Below, piece by piece: positions 1-6,306 of a DNA stretch of 7,484 nt; positions within the stretch are counted from its first letter, which is position 1, and each line of letters opens with the position of its first letter. The DNA is taken from assembly GCA_018064305.1 (NCBI GenBank), contig JAGHVP010000035.1:1-7484 (forward strand), read 5' to 3'. The position numbers and the translations under genes were made by a program. Below the pieces are notes generated by a model. It had not been told where the DNA came from. It did not search any database and saw only the letters and a program-made list of their open reading frames with translations. Origin of the DNA: Candidatus Equibacterium intestinale (GTDB taxonomy: Bacteria > Bacteroidota > Bacteroidia > Bacteroidales > UBA932).

Positions 1-1313
1 TCACCACCGACAAGGTGCTTGTAGCAGTGTCTGACGGTAAGGGTAAGATGGTCGTGAAGGCGCTCAGGCTCACTGCAAAGAATACTGTACAGAGAGGTGA
101 AATCACCACTTACGTCTACCATGGAGTAAGGATACGTCACATAGATCCCGCGCTCAACTCTGATGAGGTGGCCCTCAGCCGCTACCAGGCTGTTACCGAT
201 GCAGGTGTCCAGATCATGTCGGCCGACGGCGGCAATATCTGGAACAATGAAGCATATTACGACGAGGTGGTGTACCAGCTTGACCTTGCAGAAAGGGCGG
301 GACTCAAGCTTGCAATATGCGTAGACTGCTACATCGGCGATGATTCCAATCCCGAGGGTCATCCCGAAGAGCTGAGAAGGATGGTGAACCTGATAAAAGA
401 CCATCCGGCACTATGGGGCTACCAGCTTGTAGACGAACCGAATGCAGACTTGTTCAAATACATCTACAAGACAAAACAGGTGATAAATGAGATAGACAAA
501 GAGCACCTCTGCTATGTGAACCTGTGCTGCACAGGCGGCACTTTCGGCCCCATAGGCTCATATCATACCAATACCTACGGAGAATATCTGGACAGATGCC
601 TCAACGAATGCCATCCCGATTTCCTGTCGTTCGACCAGTATCCGTGCCTTCTCGACAGAGTGATACAGACAAACTGGTATTCATCACTTGAGCAGGTTGC
701 CGACAAGGCAAAGGCTGCAGGACTCGATTTCTGGGCATTCGCGGCCAGCTGCCGCTACAGGGATGCCCTGGGCTGGCGCACTCCACCTTCAATCGAATCA
801 CTCCGCCTCCAGGACTATACAAACCTGGCTTACGGTGCACAGTGCCTCGAATATTTCACCTGGGCTGCCTGCAGCGGTGAATTCGCCGACTGGGTGGTTG
901 ACATGACGGGCGAGATCAACCCCACCAACCCCACATTCGAATATCTGCAGTTCGTGAACCGCGAAGTCCAGAAGCGCGCCTTTGTGTTTGACGGCTGCGA
1001 CGTGAAGTGGACTGCACTTTACCACGAAGTGCCGGCAGGTTGCAAGGCTGTTGATGAAAGCAGGATTCCTGATGTCATCACTTCGGTGTACTCAAAGGAC
1101 AGCTTCCTTATGTCACATCTCGAGAACGACGGCGGAAAAAGCGGGTATTTCTGCATTGTGAGCCGCACCCACCTCAAACCTACCACCATCCATCTGCGTC
1201 TCAGATATCCCGTCCAGACAGTGGAGCGTGACGTCAGCCTGAAGGTGGTGAACCCCGGCGACCGCGACTTTACCATCGATCCAGGTGACATTTTGATTTT
1301 CAAGATCAGATAG
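1..1313 (+). CDS. TIM-barrel glycoside hydrolase-like protein, 5' end missing
   Basis: The frame is open from the left edge (codons begin at base 3), so the gene starts outside the window; the GTG at 15 is not a credible start because coding-like sequence (TTDK) precedes it. The first ~25 residues look like the last strands of an Ig/BACON-like domain. A TIM barrel follows, counting from base 15: strand 1 near VRIRHID, strand 4 ending WGYQLVDEP (Glu141, placed like the acid/base Glu of clan GH-A), strand 6 FLSFDQYPC, strand 7 FWAFAAS, strand 8 LEYFTWAA (Glu279). The last ~80 residues form a C-terminal beta domain ending in DPGDILIFK, as in many GH42/GH5-like proteins. It is probably a secreted glycan-active enzyme. 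Strand 7 lacks the usual nucleophile Glu, so activity is uncertain. It is a close paralogue of the next gene, 3 bp downstream. I cannot assign a CAZy family. Confidence 0.8.
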   Translation, partial: TTDKVLVAVSDGKGKMVVKALRLTAKNTVQRGEITTYVYHGVRIRHIDPALNSDEVALSRYQAVTDAGVQIMSADGGNIWNNEAYYDEVVYQLDLAERAGLKLAICVDCYIGDDSNPEGHPEELRRMVNLIKDHPALWGYQLVDEPNADLFKYIYKTKQVINEIDKEHLCYVNLCCTGGTFGPIGSYHTNTYGEYLDRCLNECHPDFLSFDQYPCLLDRVIQTNWYSSLEQVADKAKAAGLDFWAFAASCRYRDALGWRTPPSIESLRLQDYTNLAYGAQCLEYFTWAACSGEFADWVVDMTGEINPTNPTFEYLQFVNREVQKRAFVFDGCDVKWTALYHEVPAGCKAVDESRIPDVITSVYSKDSFLMSHLENDGGKSGYFCIVSRTHLKPTTIHLRLRYPVQTVERDVSLKVVNPGDRDFTIDPGDILIFKIR

Positions 1314-1316
1314 CAG

Positions 1317-3017
1317 ATGAACAAGCTCATGCGCATAATGTGCGTTTGTGCGCTGGCACTGGCCTGTGCATGCACCGATTATGTGTCTCAGCTTGATGAG
1401 ATAGAGAAGCAGCTGGAAGAGCTTGAGCGCAGAACTGGCGCCGTCTCTGGTTCCGCGGCAGAAAAGGAATCCTGGCTGGATGCACTGCAGCTTCTTACCG
1501 GTATGGCAGATGCCGCTGTCGACGAGGCTGATGCAGAAAAGATTGCCATCCTGCGGGGCGGATATCCCGCTCCGGTGTTCAAGGTTGAAGAAGGCCGCCT
1601 CGAGTATTCCGTTGACGGAGCTGTTTCATTCCAGGATGCCGGCCTCCTTGACACAGATGCGGTACGCTCTTTCACACAAGACGACAATAATTATTATTTC
1701 GAGCTTGCGGCAGGTGGCGTAGTCACCCTTCCCAAAGCCAGGCCTTCTGATGTAGAATTTCCTGAAAAAGAGGTTGATACGATAGACCACAGCAAGTGCC
1801 ACATCCCGACCTACGTGTACAAGGGTGTGCGTCTGCGCCATGTCAATCCGGCCGTTTTCCCGCTTGAGGTGGGGCTGGAGCGCTACGGTGCTGTGGTGGA
1901 TGCCGGCATCGACATCATGATGTGCGATGGCGGCAATGTCTGGGACAACGACGCATATTACGATGAGATAATGGTCCAGCTTGACCTGGCAGAGAAGGTG
2001 GGGCTGAAGATTGCCGTGGTGGTGGACTGCTACCTTGCTGATGCAGACTATCCCGAAGGACATCCCGACAGGCTCAGGAGGATGGTGGAGCTGGTGAAGG
2101 ACCATCCGGCGCTGTGGGGCTACCAGCTGTATGACGAGCCCAGCGCCGACCTTTTCAAAACCATAGGCAGCGCGAGGCAGGTGATAAGTGAGATAGATCC
2201 GGTGCACCCGTGCCTGCTTAACCTGCTGGCCAATGGCTGCGCCACTTTCGGCCCGGTGGGCTCTTATCACACAGACACTTACGATGAATATCTGGAGAGA
2301 TGCATGAACGAGGCGCATCCCGATTTCCTCTCGTTCGACGCATATCCGTGCCGTGTGTTCGACGTCATGGAATATGAATGGTATTCTACTCTGGAGCAGA
2401 TTGCCGACAGGGCAAAGGCAAATGGAATCGATTTCTGGGCTTTTGCTGCAACCTGCAGGATCAAGAGTGGCGTGGGCATGCTTGCCGCACCTTCTGTGGC
2501 CACTCTCAGGCTGCAGGACTACACCGACCTGGCATACGGTGCGCAGGGGCTCGAGTATTTCACCTGGGCTGCCCAGACTGGCGATTTTGCCGACTGGGTG
2601 GTTGATGTGAACGGTGACATCAATACCACCAACCCCACGTTCGAGTACCTGCAGTTTGTGAACCGCGAGGTGCAGCGGCGCGCATTTGTGTTTGACGGCT
2701 GTGACGTGAAATGGGCCGGCCACTACCACGATGTGCCCAGAACCTGCAGGGCGGTGGATGACAGCATGATTCCCGGTTGCATCGAATCGGTATATACGCA
2801 GGACTGCTTTGTGATGTCGCTGCTTGAGAATGACGGTGGAGACAGCGAGTATTTCTGCATTGTGAGCCGCACCCACCTCAGGCCCACGTCTATCAGGCTG
2901 CGTCTGAAACATCCCGTCCAGACAGTGGAGCGCGACGGCAGCCTCAAGACCTATTTCCCCGGCGACCACGACTTTACCATCGATCCCGGTGACATCCTGA
3001 TTATCAAGACGAAATAA
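1317..3017 (+). CDS. Lipoprotein, TIM-barrel glycoside hydrolase-like, tandem paralogue
   Basis: A complete 566-residue protein. Residues 1-19 are a lipoprotein signal (hydrophobic LALACAC, probable lipidated Cys19 followed by TDY), so it should be anchored at the cell surface or in the periplasm. Residues ~23-41 form a short charged coiled coil (SQLDEIEKQLEELE). Residues ~75-142 resemble the DUF4988-type module of Bacteroidota lipoproteins, ending VTLPKARP. The TIM barrel starts near residue 166. Glu274 in WGYQLYDEP fits the clan GH-A acid/base. Strand 7 is FWAFAATC (373-380) with no Glu, and strand 8 is LEYFTWAA (Glu413). A C-terminal beta domain ends in DPGDILIIK. Barrel and C-terminal domain match the preceding gene closely, but the N-terminal modules differ. 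The ATG lies 3 bp after the upstream stop, without an obvious Shine-Dalgarno, as is common in this phylum. Likely role is glycan hydrolysis or binding within a polysaccharide-utilisation operon; the substrate is unknown. Confidence 0.85.
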   Translation: MNKLMRIMCVCALALACACTDYVSQLDEIEKQLEELERRTGAVSGSAAEKESWLDALQLLTGMADAAVDEADAEKIAILRGGYPAPVFKVEEGRLEYSVDGAVSFQDAGLLDTDAVRSFTQDDNNYYFELAAGGVVTLPKARPSDVEFPEKEVDTIDHSKCHIPTYVYKGVRLRHVNPAVFPLEVGLERYGAVVDAGIDIMMCDGGNVWDNDAYYDEIMVQLDLAEKVGLKIAVVVDCYLADADYPEGHPDRLRRMVELVKDHPALWGYQLYDEPSADLFKTIGSARQVISEIDPVHPCLLNLLANGCATFGPVGSYHTDTYDEYLERCMNEAHPDFLSFDAYPCRVFDVMEYEWYSTLEQIADRAKANGIDFWAFAATCRIKSGVGMLAAPSVATLRLQDYTDLAYGAQGLEYFTWAAQTGDFADWVVDVNGDINTTNPTFEYLQFVNREVQRRAFVFDGCDVKWAGHYHDVPRTCRAVDDSMIPGCIESVYTQDCFVMSLLENDGGDSEYFCIVSRTHLRPTSIRLRLKHPVQTVERDGSLKTYFPGDHDFTIDPGDILIIKTK

Positions 3018-3018
3018 T

Positions 3019-3424
3019 ATGACGACGAAGGTACCGCAAGTTACTGATTCTGAGCTGACATCCAGTCAGTATGTAGATAAGGTCTTCTGCGATGTGGCAG
3101 GGGAGGCTTCTGTCTCGGCAATGGATTTCTGTGGTGCATGGTCTGATGATATGCCTTCTGCTGAAGAGATCCGCAGCATGCGTACTCAAAATACTTTCCC
3201 TGACTTTTTCTGATGCCGGCATTACCGCTGTGGGCTGCACCTCTTTCCTGAATGTGGAAAGCATCGGTAAGAGTACCATCGAAACATTCTTCCAGGATGT
3301 CACAGGCCTTCAGGCAGCAGGAGTGGGGCTTCACCGCGAGCTGCTGGAGTTCTACGACGACGACTTCCTATCGACATCGTTGTCACTGACCCTGTTGCAG
3401 GTGTTTCAAAGACTTATGTCGTAA
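3019..3424 (+). pseudogene. Frame-disrupted 5' part of the beta-propeller gene
   Basis: An ATG 1 bp after the preceding stop opens frame 1 (MTTKVPQVTDSELTSSQYVD...), which stops at 3211-3213 after 64 codons. From about 3205 the coding-like signal (RNY-type codons, sensible peptide SDAGITAVGCTSFLNVESIG) moves to frame 2. At about 3364 it returns to frame 1 (PIDIVVTDPVAGVSKTYVVK), which runs into the propeller. Removing one T from the T5 run 3205-3209 and adding one base near 3364, in the context GACGACGACTTCC, would give one open frame of about 521 codons from 3019 to 4584. The stretch just before the propeller resembles the last strands of a cadherin- or Ig-like domain (KTYVVKV). No signal peptide is visible at the 3019 start, which is odd for a gene in this operon. 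It may be a decayed gene, two assembly errors, or a small independent gene of 64 codons. Confidence 0.55.
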
Positions 3425-3426
3425 AG

Positions 3427-4584
3427 GTGGGCAAGATCCTCAAGATGGAATGGAACAAGGTTATCGAATACACCGATGCAGAGGGTACTCTCTACAATGA
3501 CTTCGGTTTCGCTATCAACCCTGTCGACAATGTGCCTTACTTCGTGTACAACCGCGCTGTAGAGGGCCAGAAGAGGTCTGTCGTTGTTGTTAAATACGAG
3601 AATGGTGCTATGGCTACAGTCGGCACTCCCGGCTTCAATGCGGCTCTCACAAGTGACTCCGGCATTCCTAAGATTGCTTTTGACAAAGACGGTGTGGCTT
3701 ATGTCTACTATGCTGATGGTGACAACAGCAAGCTTTCTACTGTCCGCAAGCTTGCAGGTGACTGGAATGTTATGGGTACAGCCGGTTTCGGTTCAGATGA
3801 GAAGCTCAACACTTCTTACGGCAACGGTATGATGATCGATCCCAAGACTAACACTCCCGGTATTGTCTACACTGCAAACACAAAGAATGCTGCTGGCTAC
3901 CGTACCACTGTAGGTGGTGTGTTCAACGGTACTGACTGGAACTATGCTGCCGTTTCAGGCATGCCTGCTGTAAATGGTTCTACTGCTGCTGTAATGGCTT
4001 ATTCACCGGTTGCGACTACTGACGACGCAGCATACATCATTGCATCTGCAAACCAGTCAGGCTTCCAGCTCATCAAGTTCGCTGACAAGTCATTCTCAGT
4101 GGTTTCTTCATATCTTGACGGCCACAACTACGCATCACTCATGGGTTTTGCAGCCGACTCTCAGAAGAACCTTTATCTCCTGGGTGCTGACAATGAAGGT
4201 ACAGACGACTACAACTTGAACCTCAGCAAATATGACGTTGCAAACAATCAGTGGACCAAGGTGGCAAGCACCATCCAGACCAAATACTCTGCAACATCAG
4301 GTTCAAAGGCTGCTCTCTGCATTGACAAGTCAGACAACGTCTATGCAGCATACGGTGATGCAGACAAGGTGCTCTGGTTCGGTGGCATCGACCCTGAGAC
4401 CAAGGATTGGGGCGGCTTCACAAAACTTGACGGTGATAATACCATAAAGAGCGATATCCTCATGGAATTCTCTAAGGATGGTTCTGTAGGGTATCTTGTA
4501 TGGCTCCGTGCAAAGACCGAGACAGCTCCTGTAACCATGGTCGTTTACGAGTGCAAGCTCGAGGCTGATATCCTTCCCGAATAA
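3427..4584 (+). CDS. Seven-repeat beta-propeller protein (intact 3' portion)
   Basis: An intact frame of 385 codons if read from the GTG at 3427; the true N-terminus probably lies upstream in the broken segment. Seven repeats of the same two-strand pattern, spaced about 50-55 residues, are visible: FAINPVDNVPYFVY (28-41), IAFDKDGVAYVYY (83-95), MMIDPKTNTPGIVYT (135-149), MAYSP...DDAAYIIAS (190-207), MGFAADSQKNLYLLG (239-253), LCIDKSDNVYAAYG (297-310) and LMEFSKDGSVGYLVWL (345-360). This indicates a seven-bladed propeller. It has no catalytic motif that I recognise; glycan binding or a surface structural role is a guess from its operon position behind two glycoside-hydrolase-like genes. Codon use is rich in GCT, ACT and TCT, unlike the more GC3-rich genes upstream, which may mean stronger expression or a different origin. 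A terminator follows 22 bp after the stop. Confidence 0.75.
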   Translation: MGKILKMEWNKVIEYTDAEGTLYNDFGFAINPVDNVPYFVYNRAVEGQKRSVVVVKYENGAMATVGTPGFNAALTSDSGIPKIAFDKDGVAYVYYADGDNSKLSTVRKLAGDWNVMGTAGFGSDEKLNTSYGNGMMIDPKTNTPGIVYTANTKNAAGYRTTVGGVFNGTDWNYAAVSGMPAVNGSTAAVMAYSPVATTDDAAYIIASANQSGFQLIKFADKSFSVVSSYLDGHNYASLMGFAADSQKNLYLLGADNEGTDDYNLNLSKYDVANNQWTKVASTIQTKYSATSGSKAALCIDKSDNVYAAYGDADKVLWFGGIDPETKDWGGFTKLDGDNTIKSDILMEFSKDGSVGYLVWLRAKTETAPVTMVVYECKLEADILPE

Positions 4585-4606
4585 CCGCAAGGATAATACA
4601 TACGAC

Positions 4607-4647
4607 AAACTCCCCGGACGGCATTCCGCTCTCCGGGGAGTTTTTTT
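4607..4647 (+). terminator. Rho-independent terminator of the glycan operon
   Basis: A perfect 12-bp inverted repeat, AAACTCCCCGGA (4607-4618) and TCCGGGGAGTTT (4632-4643), encloses a 13-nt loop and runs into a T7 tract (4641-4647). It lies 22 bp after the propeller stop codon and ends the plus-strand gene block. The A-rich 5' side could also support some termination in the opposite direction. Confidence 0.92.
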
Positions 4648-4659
4648 GTGCCCTTAGTG

Positions 4660-4702
4660 CCGCGCCCGTTATGCCTCGGCTGGATGCGCTGCTTCGGAGC
4701 AT
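4660..4702 (+). repeat. Dispersed GC-rich repeat, copy 1, truncated to its left end
   Basis: These 43 bp begin CCGCGCCCGTTATGCCTCGG and continue to TTCGGAGCAT, matching the left end of the two longer copies at 5334 and 6307 with few differences. The match stops abruptly at GAGCAT and no right end is found nearby. The sequence directly after it leads into the small gene at 4769, so the rest of this copy has been deleted or replaced. Confidence 0.8.
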
Positions 4703-4768
4703 TAGATATGAGTGTGTTTGATTAGAAATAATCTTGGACACAATTATGGAAAAGCGTATCTTTGGCGT

Positions 4769-5173
4769 ATGGAAACGAAGGGTAGGGAAATACCTGCTGG
4801 CAACAGCAGGGAGGAGATTAAAGTCAGGGACAAGGCAATCAAGGACTTCTATGCGTCGTGGAACGCAAATCACCCTGACAAGAAGATGTGGAACGATGAC
4901 TTGCATGATTATATTCACGTGAGGTTTCTCTCGATTGAAGAGACAAGCGAGAAAGCTGCACGGCAATATGAATCAACGCTAGCGGTATTCAGGCTGTCCG
5001 AACTTCTCACCAAGTCCAAGAAAGTTGACGAAGTGGAACCGAAGAAGGGCACCAAAAACCAGCAGCCATTTGTAAAGATTCTGATAATGCGTCTGGATAA
5101 AATCAAGATGACCGTTGGCGTTCAGAAATCCGGAAACAAGATACAGTATTGTATTACTGCACTTGGAGAATGA
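4769..5173 (+). CDS. Small conserved Bacteroidales protein of unknown function
   Basis: A 134-residue protein if read from the ATG at 4769 (METKGREIPAGNSREEIKVR). The frame is open back to a GTG at 4712, giving 153 residues, but I prefer 4769 because the conserved-looking sequence starts there. I recall similar short Bacteroidales proteins with the pattern IPAG.S.EEIK.R, then DFY..W, then a YI.VRFLSI.ET segment and a C-terminal LTVGV......QYCITA, but know of no named domain. It is soluble and charged (rich in Lys and Glu), with no signal peptide or membrane segment. A box TATCTTTG (4757-4764) matching the Bacteroides -7 consensus sits 4 bp before the ATG, which would imply a nearly leaderless transcript; no good -33 element is seen. 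The stop codon abuts the terminator of the convergent small-RNA candidate. A link to the helicase 1.6 kb downstream is possible but unproven. Confidence 0.72.
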   Translation: METKGREIPAGNSREEIKVRDKAIKDFYASWNANHPDKKMWNDDLHDYIHVRFLSIEETSEKAARQYESTLAVFRLSELLTKSKKVDEVEPKKGTKNQQPFVKILIMRLDKIKMTVGVQKSGNKIQYCITALGE

Positions 5174-5198
5174 AAAAACCACCGCTGAGGCGGTGGTT
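5174..5198 (-). terminator. Intrinsic terminator reading leftward (minus strand)
   Basis: A perfect 9-bp inverted repeat, AACCACCGC (5177-5185) and GCGGTGGTT (5190-5198), with a TGAG loop. On the minus strand the hairpin is followed by T6 (plus-strand A6 at 5173-5178); on the plus strand only TTAAAC follows. It is therefore a minus-strand terminator, although the hairpin could also mark the 3' end of the convergent small gene whose stop is at 5171-5173. Confidence 0.8.
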
Positions 5199-5267
5199 AA
5201 ACTTCAGGGGCTCGAAACTGCAGGAACAGAAAGGGTTGTCATCCCTTACGCGAATTCCCCAATGACA
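5174..5267 (-). ncRNA. Candidate small RNA, about 93 nt
   Basis: On the minus strand a Bacteroides-type promoter (5271-5299) is followed by about 93 nt without a useful reading frame, ending in a perfect terminator hairpin with a T6 tail. The RNA would start near 5267 with TGTCAT, which can pair with ATGACA (5242-5237) to form a 6-bp 5' stem. An alternative hairpin, AAGGG/CCCTT (5231-5235 with 5243-5247), overlaps it, so the two could be exclusive states or form a pseudoknot. No Rfam family is recognised. It converges on the small gene at 4769-5173, with its terminator against that gene's stop codon. Alternative reading: an untranslated leader or a read-through tail from the minus-strand gene at 5628. 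Confidence 0.6.
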
Positions 5268-5270
5268 CTG

Positions 5271-5299
5271 CAAATATAATTCTTTATTTTGGAATCAAA
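5271..5299 (-). promoter_or_regulatory. Bacteroides-type promoter for the small-RNA candidate
   Basis: Read on the minus strand, TATATTTG (5278-5271) matches the Bacteroides -7 consensus TAnnTTTG exactly. TTTG (5299-5296) supplies a -33 element 17 nt upstream, slightly closer than the usual spacing of about 20. The surroundings are AT-rich. Start of transcription is expected around 5264-5267. Confidence 0.6.
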
Positions 5300-5333
5300 G
5301 AAATAAGGCAATTTTATTTTGTACTGGCTTCCG

Positions 5334-5594
5334 CGCGCCCGTTGTTCCGCGGCTGGATGCGCTGCTTCGGAGCATCTCCGCTCGCATGCGCTCGCTCCGG
5401 CCTTCCCGCAGCATCCTTCGTCCCGCACCGCTGCGCGCCGCGGAACTCATCTGCTGTGGGCCCCTTCCATTTGAACGCCATGGTCGCGAGGGTGTTAACA
5501 GCAAGCATCTTTATGCTTGCGCCCCAGCAGCAGGGCTTTAGCCCGCCGGAACTATATGCTCCTTCAGCAGACATCCAGCCTTGGTGCGGGCGCG
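5334..5594 (+). repeat. Dispersed GC-rich repeat with terminal inverted repeats, copy 2
   Basis: A 261-bp element. Its left end CGCGCCCG (5334-5341) plus CCGCGGCTGGATG (5347-5359) is mirrored at the right end by CATCCAGCC (5572-5580) and CGGGCGCG (5587-5594). The inverted repeat is imperfect because the right CCGCGG has become CCTTGG. The interior (5360-5483) is nearly identical to copy 3, with only a few substitutions. Copy 2 carries about 64 extra bases (5484-5553) compared with copy 3, including two hairpins: GCAAGCAT/ATGCTTGC (5501-5520) and GGGCT/AGCCC (5533-5544). It contains no transposase gene, so it fits a MITE-like non-autonomous element or another structured repeat. No clear target-site duplication is visible. 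Confidence 0.82.
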
Positions 5595-5627
5595 GGTGGG
5601 CTCTACTTCGGAAGCACCTTGCCAGAT

Positions 5628-6257
5628 TTATCGTTTCTTTATTACAATAGGCTTTTCCCACATTTTCCAACGACGGTAGGCTTTATTAAGAGTTTTTTCA
5701 ATTATATCATAGTCTGACCAGCTGAATGAAAATGTAAGAGGATATTTCTTTATCTTATTTTTAACAAGTTTGTTATAGTCGGTAAAGTATCGGGAATAAT
5801 AATATGCATCGACAAAGGGCAGGATGCATTCGGCAAAGTCTTCTCGCGTTAATTTGCAATCACAATATTTAATGAAGAAATCTGTACCAGTCATTTCCCT
5901 TTTTTTTACTTTTTCTACTGATTCAGGCTCTTCTGAAAGATGTAAATCTCCGCAATAGTCGTGCATGATTGCCCACGTCAAGAACATGGCGCAATGGTTA
6001 CTTGCATAATCCCAAAAGATGGAAAAATCATCGTCTGCCTCCTCATCTAATGTCTTTCCTGTTGTTTTCATCCAGTTTCTTATTGCTTTGTCAATCTGAT
6101 ATTCAGGATCATCCGCAATAAAAGTATTTATTTTACGCTTGGTCAATGAAGAATACGTGATGTTCCAAATCCCGAATATTAGTAGTAATGAGAGTATTAT
6201 CTGCATAAAGAATTTGTCTGGAATTACAAATTTAATGACATGTTGTATTAAGGACAA
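5628..6257 (-). CDS. Membrane-anchored protein with DUF7832-like domain
   Basis: 209 residues. One hydrophobic segment near the N-terminus (about 16-36, FMQIILSLLLIFGIW) predicts a membrane anchor, with the rest presumably cytoplasmic or periplasmic. Residues ~75-198 resemble the DUF7832 pattern: a His/Ala segment SNHCAMFLTWAI (86-97), KREMTGTDFFIKYCDCKLT (119-136), then DAYYYSRYFTDYNK (150-163) and a C-terminal SWSDYDIIEKTLNKAYRRWK. I recall that family from memory as small proteins of unknown function, sometimes near polymorphic-toxin immunity genes; I cannot verify the match. The gene is AT-rich compared with both flanking repeats and the glycan operon, which suggests acquisition by transfer. 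It stands alone between repeat copies 2 and 3, on the opposite strand to its neighbours. No convincing promoter was found; the ATG at 6257 is the first in frame. Confidence 0.72.
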   Translation of the reverse strand: MSLIQHVIKFVIPDKFFMQIILSLLLIFGIWNITYSSLTKRKINTFIADDPEYQIDKAIRNWMKTTGKTLDEEADDDFSIFWDYASNHCAMFLTWAIMHDYCGDLHLSEEPESVEKVKKREMTGTDFFIKYCDCKLTREDFAECILPFVDAYYYSRYFTDYNKLVKNKIKKYPLTFSFSWSDYDIIEKTLNKAYRRWKMWEKPIVIKKR

Positions 6258-6306
6258 ATCTTTTTCGCATGCGTAATATCATTGATTCCTGGCACTTACA
6301 AGGAAT

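Noticed and set aside
1626..2969. A 447-codon open frame on the minus strand opposite the second glycoside-hydrolase-like gene
   Set aside because: It is a shadow of the plus-strand gene: His/Val-rich translation without domains, while the plus frame has a signal peptide, barrel motifs and a paralogue.
4472..4966. Minus-strand frame of 164 codons across the terminator and repeat copy 1
   Set aside because: It crosses the strong terminator and the repeat, and overlaps the ends of two better-supported plus-strand genes. The peptide MLRSSASSRG is only repeat translation and recurs at copies 2 and 3.
5342..5650. Plus-strand frame of 102 codons through repeat copy 2
   Set aside because: It lies almost wholly in the inverted-repeat element; the matching frame in copy 3 differs in length and end, and the composition is that of a stop-poor GC-rich repeat.
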